From: Malaya genurostris
Lineage: Eukaryota; Arthropoda; Insecta; Diptera; Culicidae
Direction of reading: 5' to 3'
DNA: 64,000 nucleotides
Assembly (NCBI RefSeq): GCF_030247185.1
Contig: NC_080570.1
Span: 151,789,641-151,853,640, forward strand
The position numbers were made by a program, and so were the translations under genes. Position 1 is the stretch's first letter; every line of letters starts with the position of its first letter. Below, in pieces: positions 21,643-31,929 of the stretch. Under the pieces are notes generated by a model. The model saw nothing but the letters and a program-made list of their open reading frames with translations, had not been told where the DNA came from and made no database searches.

Positions 21643-22439
21643 TTAGACGACGAAATTACATCAATAGCCCAAATGTATGTAATTATATGTTTGCACATGC
21701 TTGCGATACAGATATCGATATTTAAGCTTCTTTTCGTTAAGCTTGTGTTCAAGTTTTGTATGCAAGTAGTTATTTTTATAGCGTTTCTCTACCATCCATT
21801 ACTACCATTCTGCGATTTCGACTGAAGCGATAAACTTTTTCTGATTATCAATCGAGTTCATCTTATATAAATAAGAAATTAATCTTATGCACTCAAAATT
21901 TACCCTGGGGTAGTTGTCAATTTCTCAGGCGAAACGACATAGCATGGGATTTCATCCAATCTTTCATGGCACAAGATTAGGGCATAGCAAATAAAGCTTC
22001 AAATCGTTTTATGGCACTTTTTGTCTTGCTATCTAGCAACAACCTACCTCTAGCAAGCTACGTGTAGGACTGAAACGTTAGCTATAATTTTGCTTATATT
22101 TATAGCTTCGCGTGTTTCCAACAGTTTCGCTTTTGCATCGATTGACCAATCAGAGCGATGCTTTCCCTTTGATATATCGCTTACTCCTTCAAAACCGTCG
22201 ACTATGGCAGGGAAATCCGGTATGCCGGACACTGCTAGCTAATAATCAACATTTTAATGATATACTATTAAAAATACATGGCTATGAACATTCAAATAAA
22301 TACGTAGAAATATTTTCAATCAAATGGTGTCATGATATTAATAATTGATACAAAATTGACTGAGCTGTAATTGTTCAAAACCTGACCACATTTCTACGTG
22401 TATTTTTCTTGAGTTTCTAGTTTGCACCCCCATATTGAA

Positions 22440-22560
22440 AACAAAAATGTGTTCCACATTAAAAGATTCGCTCAGAGACAGGACTCGAACCTACGTTCTT
22501 ATGCAATCCGTGCATACGTGCGCGTTACTATTTCGTCATTTCGTCACCCTGAAGCTGTGA
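22440..22560 (-). mobile_element. tRNA-like (SINE head) sequence
   Basis: On the minus strand CGTAGGTTCGAGTCCTGTCT is an excellent B box, preceded about 35 nt upstream by AATAGTAACGCGCACGTATG, a poor A box. No good acceptor stem can be paired and the segment lies next to repeat B, so a SINE head or tRNA pseudogene is more likely than a functional tRNA. Confidence 0.4.
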
Positions 22561-23230
22561 TAGACACGGCTCTAGCACACAACTGGGTCTGACAAGCGGT
22601 ACATCGAGCATGGTCTAAATACTAGCCGCCTCACGACCGGTATCATATATCCAAATATCTTCTCTGTTCATCAGACAACAAACACTAGTCTTCTCGCTTT
22701 ATACCTATTCTTCCGATCAAGTTCCGCCCAACAATTGTGGTTTGATTTTCTCGTACAAATCTGCTTCTGGTAGGACTGTGCAGACTCGGTTACGTCACTT
22801 ACGTTTTTGTTTGATTTTAATGTTTTGTTTCTTTTTATTTTTTGTCAGAAATGCAATTTTTCAAGAAAAAATCTGTCATTATCCGTATTTAACATTGCTT
22901 TCGACAAAAACGCTTTTAAAGTTTATTGTCTATAAAATCGAAGGAAACTGTTTATTTTTCTGGGGAGCGACCCATAACTTCCAGAGTTTTGTTCCGATGG
23001 GCTTGAAAATTTCATATAATATTCTTGAAATGTTTTACTATAAGAAAATATAACGAAAAAATTGTAGTAGTTAATGTTAGAGATATAACCGCGAGATTGA
23101 TGTAGGATGGCTGTCGACAAGGGGCAGATCACTTAAAAAATGCACATTTATTTTGGTACATTGTTCTGCTAAGAAACTGTCCATTTCAAGTAAAATCTCA
23201 TTAAATCTTTGTAGAATGCTTTGGACTCTG
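22561..23230. other. No gene seen
   Basis: Unremarkable AT-rich sequence with short overlapping frames only. I see no transposon termini or domain. Confidence 0.4.
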
Positions 23231-24170
23231 AAAAAAACTACAAGGATCAGCCCCATGGGGTTGTTCGAGCCATTGATGTGGAACAAGGCAACCAAAATTT
23301 CTAATGATCTACAATCAAACAGTTCAATCAATCGTCACACTTTTGAATCCGCAAATGCTTAGATTGATCTTGATTAGGAACCAACACCGAACATTGTTTG
23401 TCTTGATTTGTATTTGTTTTATAGCCGACAAAATTACATCAATATCTCAAATGTATGCAATTATATCTTTGTACATACTTGCGATGTGCATTTCGATATT
23501 TAAGCTTCTCATCGCCAAGCTTGTGTTCAAGTTTTGTATGCAAGCAGTTATTTTTATAGCGTTAAAATTCTCTACCATTCTGCGATTTCGGTTGAAGCGA
23601 TAAACTTTTTCTCATCATCAATCGAGTTCATCTTATATAAATTAGAAATTAATCTTAAGCACTCAAAATTTACCCTGGGTAGTTGTCAACTTCTCAGGCG
23701 AAACGATATAACATGGAATTTCATCCGAGCTGGCATGACACAAGATCAGAGCATACCAATTAAAGCTTCAAATCGTTTTATGGCACTTTTTGTCTTGCTG
23801 CCTAGCAACAACTTACCTCTGGGATGCTACACGTAGGCTGAAACGTTAGCTATAATTTCGCTTATATTTACAGATTCGCGTGCTTCCAACAGCTTCGCTT
23901 TTGCATCGATTGACCAATCAGAGCGATGCTTTCCCTTTGATATATCGCTTACTCTTTCAAAAGAAGATTTTTAGCAGACAAAATAGGACACTGCTCGCTA
24001 CTAATCAAAATTTCATTCATATATAATTGAAAAAAAGGGTCTTGATACATTCAAATCGAAACTTAGAAATATTTCCAATCAAATGATGAAATAATATTAA
24101 TAATTGATACAAAATAGACTGAGCTGTAAGTGTTTAAAACCTGACCACATTTCTACGTGTATTTTTCCTT
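23231..24170 (+). repeat. Dispersed repeat B, copy 3 (most complete)
   Basis: From CTACAAGGATCAGCCCCATG through ATTACATCAATATCTCAAATG, TACCCTGGGTAGTTGTCAAC, GACCAATCAGAGCGATGC and AAAACCTGACCACATTTCTA. This copy is continuous where copy 2 is interrupted, and contains the middle segment missing from copy 1. A short deletion removes the GTCGACTATGGCAGGGAAAT block. Confidence 0.7.
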
Positions 24171-26575
24171 GAGTTTCTGATTTGCACCCCTATATAGAAA
24201 ATAAAGATGTGTTCCACATAAAAAAAAACGAAAGTTACCATTTCTCCAACTTACGACACGGTTGACAATGATTTTCATTAGCATAATTCCGAACGAATCG
24301 GTTGCCTCTCGTTTGGCGAACGGCGCACAAAGTAAATCTGCCACTTGCTTGTGTGCCCGGCCGTTCAGTGCAAAAGTTCCACACCGTATCGTGGCACCCA
24401 TGAAGCTGGACGTCGTATGTATTAGTGACGTCACTTATTCTGCTTAAACATCGCTTTTATAAAATCAAATTAATACATATGAGGAAAGCCATCTTTACTT
24501 CATTCTATGTAGAGACACTAAAAATGGTTCAATAGTAAATGATTTGACCGTAATTGCGAATTATAACACTATCACTACCCTTAGAACTGTCGATTTGTAC
24601 ATGTGTTCATACTTTGATGAATTTTCCGCACTTGTTTGAAGCGAAAGCCGCACTGCGAACGGAGCGAGCGATGAACATAGTAGATCAAACATTCAAAAGA
24701 GCGGTTCTAACGGCTACCAAAAAGCCAACGTATAGAATTTTAAGGTTGACTACATCGTTTCGGATTATCTAAATTTCATTTTTCAGGTCGATTTTATGCA
24801 TTTTTTCTGTTACTCGAACGCAAACGACCAGCAGCTGAATGATGTAATTGCGTGATTCATTTCATGCTTTCAGAAGGTGGTATTTTGCACGATATTGATA
24901 TGCCGTATGCCGGCTTTATTTGCATTCGTTATGAGCGATTTTCGCACAGCGAACAGTGCACGTAGCTAATCAAATTATTCTGAATTTTGATGATTTTTAC
25001 CTTTGATTTGCAAAGAAAAGTAACCTTCTTTTGATAACATTTAGAGCTACTAGAACGGCTGATTTTGTATAATGTTCCCCATCATTGTCCACTTTTCGTT
25101 GTCTTCATTTGTTTCGTGGAAGAATTCTGCTGGTCCCTCGAGTTCGTGGAAAATACCTTCAACATTATGCAGAAACGAAGAAATTTAATAAAATCGGTTC
25201 TTTTAGGGACCAGGAAATCACTCCTAAAAAAATGGATAACGATATTGTATGTACACGCGAAAACGCCGATGATTGGCAAAACGACTTCTCCGGGAATTTA
25301 TTATTGTGTGCAGTAGGTTTAAAAATACAAAACATTCTACTTCTTCTGAATGTTTGCGAAAATTACAGAGTATTGTAACTGTGCATATCAAGAGTACAAC
25401 TAAGTCAGCACTGTTTCATCAGGAAAATAAAACTCTTAGAAACAGTAGCGCTTTTTCCTGTGCTCGAATCGCTAATCCGTCTGATCCCAATATTTACGCA
25501 CTTGATGATAACCAAAGGCGACGTCGAATACATACTCTCTCTCTATCTTTCTCTTTTGCACATCCGTCAACAGTAATCGCAGTCTGTGTGCACGTCTGTC
25601 TGAACCCGAACAACCCGACGACAGCGTCGAGCCGTGGTCCGGCCATGGCATGGAATGGAAGAAGCCTGGCGGCGTGCATCGGATGAGCCGTACGCCGCTA
25701 CAACACCCCTTGTAGTAGCTTAGCGGCTGGTCGGACGCGGTCACCGACGAATTTTCCCCCCGAGTGAGTGTGAATCTAAATGGGGTGGCATTTGATGTGT
25801 GTCGTCGTAACGAAAGTATGCTAAAATTCTGACAGCATCGCCAAACCGATTACCCCGCTAAGCGAGCTTGACATAACATTAGCGCAACAGCTGTTGCTTC
25901 TGGCTTCGGTTTTCGGTTTATTTTTTCTTATTCTTTTTTTTTTGTTGCGCTCGAGCAGAGCTCTACAAACTGTGGAATCTGTTCTCTCTCTCTCCGCCTG
26001 ATCGAGAGTCGTCCCGTGCATGACAGTGCCGCTGAGTCATCGCACCGAGGATCGATGTTGGCCTTTTGCGAAGAACAGTCTCTCAAGCAGATTTGATCTC
26101 TGGGAAATGCCTAGGCAAAGAAGAGTGAAGGAAAGATTCTAAAATGTTCGAAATTTTATTGATGCATTAAAATTGGACCGAGAAGAGATTTATTGTGCGA
26201 TTGCTGGCGAGAATTCGCTACCCTCCCCTCGCCAAGGCCAACCGGGGGAATCGAGAGCCAAATTGTTGGTTTTTTTTTGCTTCTTCGAGATGACACAGCG
26301 TGACCCTTGAGATGTCAAATCTGTTCGCTGTTCGGCACTCGGGCGTGAATAGCGCTCTTGACATTTAGCTTTTAATTTTGTTTTTCGTTTTGTTTGCACT
26401 CTTGTGCTCTAGAAACTGCAATTTTAGGATTCGGCAAGCTAAGGAACGGATCCCTTCTTGTGTTCCTCTCTAGTGGAGGGATGGTTGACAATATTGGTGG
26501 TGATCACTGAGCCGATGAGGGAATTTTTTGAACCAATGTTGGAGTTTGTCCCAACCTCTTCGTCTGCATAAGAAT
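24171..26575. other. No gene assigned; GC-rich islands at 25.5-26.4 kb
   Basis: The 25480-26130 stretch is clearly richer in GC, with CT-rich runs (25535-25555 and 25983-26000), and stands out from the surrounding AT-rich DNA. Frames there (such as 25472-25744 minus and 25273-25686 plus) overlap and have no family. It could hold a host promoter or a non-coding exon. No repeats are recognised. Confidence 0.35.
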
Positions 26576-26589
26576 TTGCACAGTATTTT

Positions 26590-26715
26590 TAAACTCCATC
26601 TATTTATTTAGTTGGAAGCAGGGCAAAGCTCGGTGGATCTGAAATACACAATCTGTTCCTCTCCAGCAGGCATAAAACCTCCTCATATTTTATATTAACA
26701 GATTACTGTAATCCA
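26590..26715 (-). mobile_element. 3' end of a non-LTR retrotransposon (same family as 36246-36960)
   Basis: The plus strand ATCTATTTATTTAG followed by CTCTCCAGCAGGCATAAAACC and TCCTCATATTTTATATTAAC matches the 3' untranslated ends at 36260-36355 (minus) and, in inverse, 50150-50225 (plus). Only the 3' tail is present, so this is a severely 5'-truncated insertion. Confidence 0.6.
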
Positions 26716-26729
26716 AAAAATAAAAAAAA

Positions 26730-27480
26730 ATACCGGGTGACTAATGTCACAGACATTCCCGGACGTATGCGATTGAACCTGAATAGTTGCAAAAATTCCA
26801 CAGTAACTAATATTACTATGACTATACGTAAACTCGTGTATCTTGAATTGGATGAAACAAAAATGAACAATCCATCCTTCCATCCTTCTTTCAACTCACG
26901 AATACTACGTCGAAGGAACTGTAAATCTTCTAAAGCGATCCAGTCCTGAAGCCATTTTTTACACATCTTCATAACCAGTGAAGTGAGACATCGATAAAAG
27001 CAAATGATAGTAGGAAAGGGCCAAGTCTTGAGAAAAATGGGTAAAAATCCCCATCTAAGTTCAAAAAAGATGTTCTTGATCGCTTTCGCTGTTTGAGTGT
27101 GGAGGCGTTGTCGTGCTGGCATTTGACCTACTCATGTCTTGTGAAGCATTCTGGTTGCAATGCTCGATTCAATTTTCTCATTTGCTGTCGATCGCGATTA
27201 GTACATACAGTTTCTCCTGGTTTAAACACAGCGTCATTTTCTTTCCGAAGCGAGTTTGCGGTTTTGCAGTTGATGTCGATTGTTGTCCGAGATCGGCCCA
27301 AGATCTGCGCTTGGGATTCTGAAAATCGTCGTTTGTCAGAATCCGAAGCATCCAACCCTTTGGTTTGACGCCGAGAAAGCAAAATTTCACTCGACATTTT
27401 TCGCTTTTTCTTATGTCTACCATTCAGCTCATGAGGAACCCATTTTCTCACCTTCTGAATTTTCTGTTCCCCGTAAGATT
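26730..27480 (-). pseudogene. Mariner transposase relic
   Basis: The minus strand from 27451 reads RKWVPHELNGRHKKKRKMSS then EILLSRRQTKG, SESQAQILGRSRTTIDINCK, FKPGETVCTNRDRQQMRKLN and, after a stop, VKCQHDNASTLKQ. These follow the order WVPHEL - first Asp region - KPGETVNxxRY - QHDNA of mariner transposases. The first catalytic Asp is not recognisable, multiple stops follow, and frameshifts scramble the 3' third. The element is dead and its terminal repeats are not identified. Confidence 0.75.
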
Positions 27481-28191
27481 AACAAGAATTCAATGGGATT
27501 CAGTAGCATTTTTTGATAAAACAAAGTAATGAACAAAAAACTCTACTTGGCAAGAATCTCATAAAAAATTATCTGCGATAACCGCACAAAAACCACGAAT
27601 GGATTGCTTACTGAATTTGGAGCTAAAACTTATTTGTACAAAGCCAAACCCCTATGTATGTAAACTCACTGCCTCAAAATTGGCTGCCGTGCTTGAGTTT
27701 GACAAATACCCATCGTGCGTTTTCCTTTTCGTGTCAGCAAATCTAATAAAATTTGATTTTCAGAATAACTAAGCTTATTTTTAAACAACGTTTCTTTCTA
27801 AACGAATGTAATAGTGCAACATACATTTAATTTGTCTCTGTGATCAAGGCGATCTAATTAGCAGCTGAAATCAACATACACAGCAAGAAAACTTGAAGTA
27901 TATAACACCGGCACATTCCAAGTTCCAGGACCAAATGGTCATTTGCATTCGAAATAGCTATACACTCAACTGTGAATTGATTTATAGTGAAGAGCTCGAA
28001 CAATCTATATCATTCTCATTCATATCAACCGGTTATGTTTCTGTCATTACCCACCCGTCTTTGTGCTATGTTCACAATTTCGTTGGCTCATACATCAATT
28101 GTTTTCTAGTCTGTCTTTCATTGGGTACTGATATAAATTAAACTAAGTTGATGACAATTTAACATCATAATAAACTATTCAACTAAGGAGT
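27481..28191. other. No gene seen
   Basis: AT-rich sequence. An inverse copy of the GGGTGGGTAATG block lies near 28035-28065. No coding segment is supported. Confidence 0.4.
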
Positions 28192-29065
28192 GTATCGATA
28201 AGTAGTTAGCAACATTCAAACAGTTATTACTCTGAAATGGCTTAATTTTTTGGCAGCGTGTTTGCGGTGACATGTTTGTTTACATATCAATAACAGCTGA
28301 GCAATCGATTGGTTTCGGTACGGTTTATCGTTTCAATGATGAGTCGAATTGATCCGGAAACGCGAAAGAAATCCGCCCGCCCGGGACTCAAAAGTGGTTA
28401 AGTACATCAGGAAAAAACCCATCGGCGTCGACGCGGGATTTGGCCAAGCAGTTCAACACCAGCATCGGGATGATTCAACGGATCAAAGTTCGGAACTCCC
28501 TGACAACGTACAAGAAGCAGAAGGTGCCGAAAAAGTTCCTGGTACAGCAAGTTCAGGCCAAAACAAGAGCGCGAAAACTGTATAACCGGATTCTACAGAA
28601 TAAAGACGGATGCATCCTGATCGACGACGAAACCTACGCCAAGGAAGACTCTCGAGCGCTGCCCGGACCGCAATATTATACGAAATCGGTGTACCAGGAC
28701 CTGGACGACGCTGACACCACGGTGGCGATGGAAAAGTTTGGACAGAAGGGGTTGGTCTGGCAAGCAATTTGTACCTGTGGTTTGCGGTCGTCGATTTTCT
28801 TAACGAAGGGCACAATTAACGCCAAGGTGTACGAGGAAGAATGTTTGAAGAAGAGAATGCTGACACTGTACAGAAAGCATAAGGTTCCTCCTCTCTTCTG
28901 GCTGGATTTGGTTTCAGCCCACTACGCCAACTCCGTTCTAGAGTGGTTGTCAAAAAATAATGTACAATTCGTGGAAAAGGACATCAACCCACCGAACTGC
29001 CCGGATCTTCGGCCAATTGAAAGGTATTGGGCAATTGTCAAGCGGCACTTTCGGAAGGAAGGTGC
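28192..29065 (+). pseudogene. DD37E transposase, truncated at its 3' end
   Basis: An ATG at 28335 starts MMSRIDPETRKKSARPG. A frameshift near 28388 restores TQKWLSTSGKNPSASTRDLA with a helix-turn-helix (KQFNTSIGMIQRIKV). The catalytic set is complete: Asp in CILIDDETYAK, Asp in FWLDLVSAHYANS, and Glu in CPDLRPIERYW with 37 residues between the last two. YWAIVKRHFRKEG is followed abruptly at 29065 by unrelated DNA from a non-LTR element, so the last part of the protein and the right terminal repeat are lost. About 140 bp of 5' untranslated sequence precede the start; the left end is near AGGAGTGTATCGATAAGTAG. One frameshift and the truncation make it inactive. Confidence 0.88.
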
Positions 29066-29725
29066 AGTGTCCCAGTGTTTACGTCTCTGCGTGGGCAGCC
29101 GTCATAGGCTTGTTCCAGCTGCACGTAGAACGCTTCTTTCTCGTCATCGGGTCTCCCTTCATATGGGCAGTGCACGTTGATGATGCTGTAATTGAAAAAA
29201 CAGCCTTTAATTCTCAACTTACACATCCTAGCGTTGATCGGCTGCCACCCAATCACTCGCTGACGAATCTTACCCAACACCGATTGTTCCGGGTCGTATT
29301 CTCTCCTGTATTGTTTGTAATTAATGTTTTATGGGCGGCTTATTAGGCCTACGCCAACCCCTGTCTTGCCGGAGGATCATCGTGCTTGCTCTGTTTAACG
29401 TCCCAACTAGCACTAGGACGATCCCGTTGGTGGGGTTGCCACCTTGGATTTAGCTGGACGGGATGCAGCATTTCATGCTCAGCCGCTGGATATCAGAACA
29501 GACGCTGTTTGAAGCCGCTCCTAACATGGAGTACAGACGCTCCGACATCCTCTAAGGAGGACCCCCTTCCCTGTCAGCATACGACCACGGTCCCACCGGG
29601 GTAAGTTACCCGATCTTTCCTATGGTTGCTCGTACCCCAGAAGGCACCGCGGAGAGGTAGGGATAGGAGTGACTCGACAAGAGGCTAAGAACCACACTGG
29701 GGCCTGAATTGCGCATTGTCCAGTC
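29066..29725 (-). pseudogene. Non-LTR retrotransposon 5' region with endonuclease fragment
   Basis: The minus strand carries YDPEQSVLGKIRQRVIGWQP, INARMCKLRIKGCFFNYSII and NVHCPYEGRPDDEKEAFYVQ then LEQAYDGCPRRDV, the middle of an apurinic-type endonuclease domain (strand motif NxHxP). Upstream (29345-29725) is GC-richer, non-coding sequence that I take as the 5' untranslated region. It is joined without a gap to the broken DD37E transposase at 29065. The remaining endonuclease, the RT and the 3' end are absent. It could be the 5' part of the family represented at 8254-9330. Confidence 0.7.
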
Positions 29726-31527
29726 GTATTTTAATGATGCGAGAACTTTTTACTGGGAGCCGTGAGATGCTATTCGGATGATGAATTCTCCAATATCAAC
29801 CAGATTGCGATTCGTCACTTTGTCTTCAGCTTTCTTCTAGAAACGAAATTTTATAGAAGTCCAAATTTTTTCGTGATCGTCATTCAGTTTCGCATATGAC
29901 AATTCTCTCGAATTGCCTCACTGTCATTCTTGTTTCGATGTACTAAATGTGTCAATCAGTGCTACCGACCCCGGTCGCGTTTCAATGACCCGGCGGCGGC
30001 CCCTTCACCGATTTCCGTCGAGCAGTTTTCATATTTATCATTGTCCGGATTGGCTCGACTTGTCGTACCACCCACCCGTGGTTGAGAGCGGTGAAATTGA
30101 TTCGATTCACCCAGCTGGTGACTCATTCGGTGACTGAAATGGTATCTGCCCCCCATCACCAGAATTCACGCGCTAGCTTGCTTTGGTCCGCCGAGACAGT
30201 TTGGTGTGTAAATTCAGTACACTTGACTGCAGTTTAGGCGGCGGCGGTGGTGGCAGAGCGGATGCAGGCGAAAGTGCAAATTCAGTGGGGCGCGCGCCCG
30301 CGAACAAGTGAAAGCATATCCAAGATGCGCGAACTTTGTTGTGTCGGGGCCAGTAAATTGTCCCTCGGCATTCGAAATGCGGGCCCAAACAGTAGCTGCT
30401 TAGTGTGCGCAAATGAAGATGAACAAGAAGAGAAAACATACCCTCTCGAATGACAGCGAATTCTTCTGCACGCATTACTGAGAGATAAATCACCGGAGCG
30501 GTTCATCACCTCGATGGCACGCAGATGCAACTTTGCAGCTGTGAGTGGCAGTGCTGCCAACGTCTTGGGGTCTCCGTTTCTGGCAAACCCAGCACATCGC
30601 GGGCACATTCCGGCAGCACTGAGCGGCAACCGAGCTAGCTAGTTATTCGTGTGCATCTGCAGCGGCGAATAGAGAAAAAATAAAACCCGCCCGAATAAAA
30701 CCAGAGCATGTGTAGTGCACGGAAGAAATTAGCAATCATAGGAAAACTATGCTAATTTGCTAGCACGCGTAAAAATAAAATTCATCACATGCTCTCGTTG
30801 AGTCGGACCAGTAAATGACTCTTAAGGCAAGGATTTTTCTGACGATTCGGAATAGCACCTGAATCGAGCCGATGGGGGGGCCAGCGGCCGGAGGAAACCG
30901 CGGGAAGGACGGTGCACCACTCTTACCAGCAAATTAATTAGACTTAATTAAATAGTTAATTAGAAGACATTTACACATTTAAATACCCACACGACTGCTA
31001 GCCGTTGCGTTTTTTCTTCTTCTTCATTTCTTTGCGATCTTCTGTGCTTACATCGGACGGTCGAGTCCTGGGCCCGAGCGTCATTTGCCTGAGAGTGCAA
31101 AACTAACCTTGTTGCAGTTGTCGTATAGTTCGAGTATATCTACATACAATTTTTTTTTTATTCAAGTGAAAATGTGCACCGATCTTCTGCTGTTTTGAAC
31201 ATCATTACGTCATTCGGGACACATGACAGGTAACAAAATATGGGAAGTATGTTGTTATTGGTTTGGCTCTCTATTTCTTGCATCGCTGACATCGTTGTTG
31301 GGTCCTTTCGACGTTGACGTGTCTCTAGAACCGAGGTTCGTTCGAAGGGCACGTGGTTATGATTTTATTCGATGTTTTTCATTTTTACCACATCTTAATT
31401 CAATCGGAAATTTTTCCAAATATCGTGAAATTTTTAAATTAAGAATTCAATTTCAATTGGTTGTTTGTTAAACTTAAAAATGACCAATGACCAAAAATAC
31501 TAGGGTGTCCCTGTTTTACGTTAGAAA
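29726..31527. other. No gene assigned; GC-rich island, possible host promoter or first exon
   Basis: From about 30170 to 30950 the sequence is GC-rich with a (GGC)n stretch at 30238, and contains no repeat found elsewhere in the window. A 63-codon frame begins at an ATG at 30262 (MQAKVQIQWGARPRTSESIS ...) and runs to 30453; it resembles no known family. The composition suggests a promoter or 5' untranslated exon of a host gene, but no splice donor is decisive. Confidence 0.3.
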
Positions 31528-31670
31528 GACTGTCTCAGAAAGTGTGGACGCAGTCGAAAACCGTTGTCATTTAACAGTAATTGTAAATCAGTCAATTTTT
31601 ATGGCTGCACCCAATTTTTTTCTGTCACCACTTGTGTAGCTGTTTATTTGTTTCAATAGAACATCTCTGA
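31528..31670 (+). mobile_element. 5' terminal fragment of a DD37E element
   Basis: AGAAAGACTGTCTCAGAAAG then TGTGGACGCAGTC, CAATTTTTATGGCTGCACCC and CACTTGTGTAGCTGTTTATT match the 5' end of the complete element at 14718-15763 (minus strand 15763-15620). The transposase is missing. Confidence 0.7.
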
Positions 31671-31746
31671 AATAGTGTGCACAAATGTTACTCAGAACCC
31701 AGACTATCTTCGAAGAAGATAGCAAAAAATGGAGAGAGTAAGTAGG

Positions 31747-31925
31747 AACCTGTTTTAATCCACCTAGTGGAGTAATGAAGTCTTTTAATATTTCCTCGTA
31801 CTACCATAATTATTACTGTGGAATTCTAAAAAAAATATAACGTTCTTTGAATAGAAACGGAAATATTTGTTCGGATGTTAACTAGTAAAACAACAAAGCC
31901 AAACATTCTGTAGTTCCGTGTAAAA
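31747..31925 (+). mobile_element. Family A repeat, left-end fragment
   Basis: CCTGTTTTAATCCACCTAGTG then GAGTAATGAAGTCTTTTAATATT; the following sequence matches 85-135 of the first copy loosely. It runs directly into the minisatellite at 31930. Confidence 0.6.
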
Positions 31926-31929
31926 ACAC

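Larger units (their letters stand above)
19869..22395 (+). repeat. Dispersed repeat B, copy 2, split by a family A element
   Basis: The left part (19869-20072) begins AAGGATCAGCCCCATGGGG and ends GATTTGTATTTGTTTT. The right part (21643-22395) resumes GACGACGAAATTACATCAA and continues to AAAACCTGACCACATTTCTA. Copy 3 has the uninterrupted joint TTTGTTTTATAGCCGACAAA, which fixes the insertion point of the family A element at 20073-21642. Confidence 0.75.

Noticed and set aside
22440..22560. Functional tRNA gene on the minus strand
   Set aside because: Only the B box is convincing; the acceptor stem cannot be paired and it lies beside repetitive DNA.
30247..30453. First coding exon of a host gene
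   Set aside because: The ATG at 30262 is in GC-rich DNA but the protein has no family and no decisive donor; reported only as a GC-rich island.
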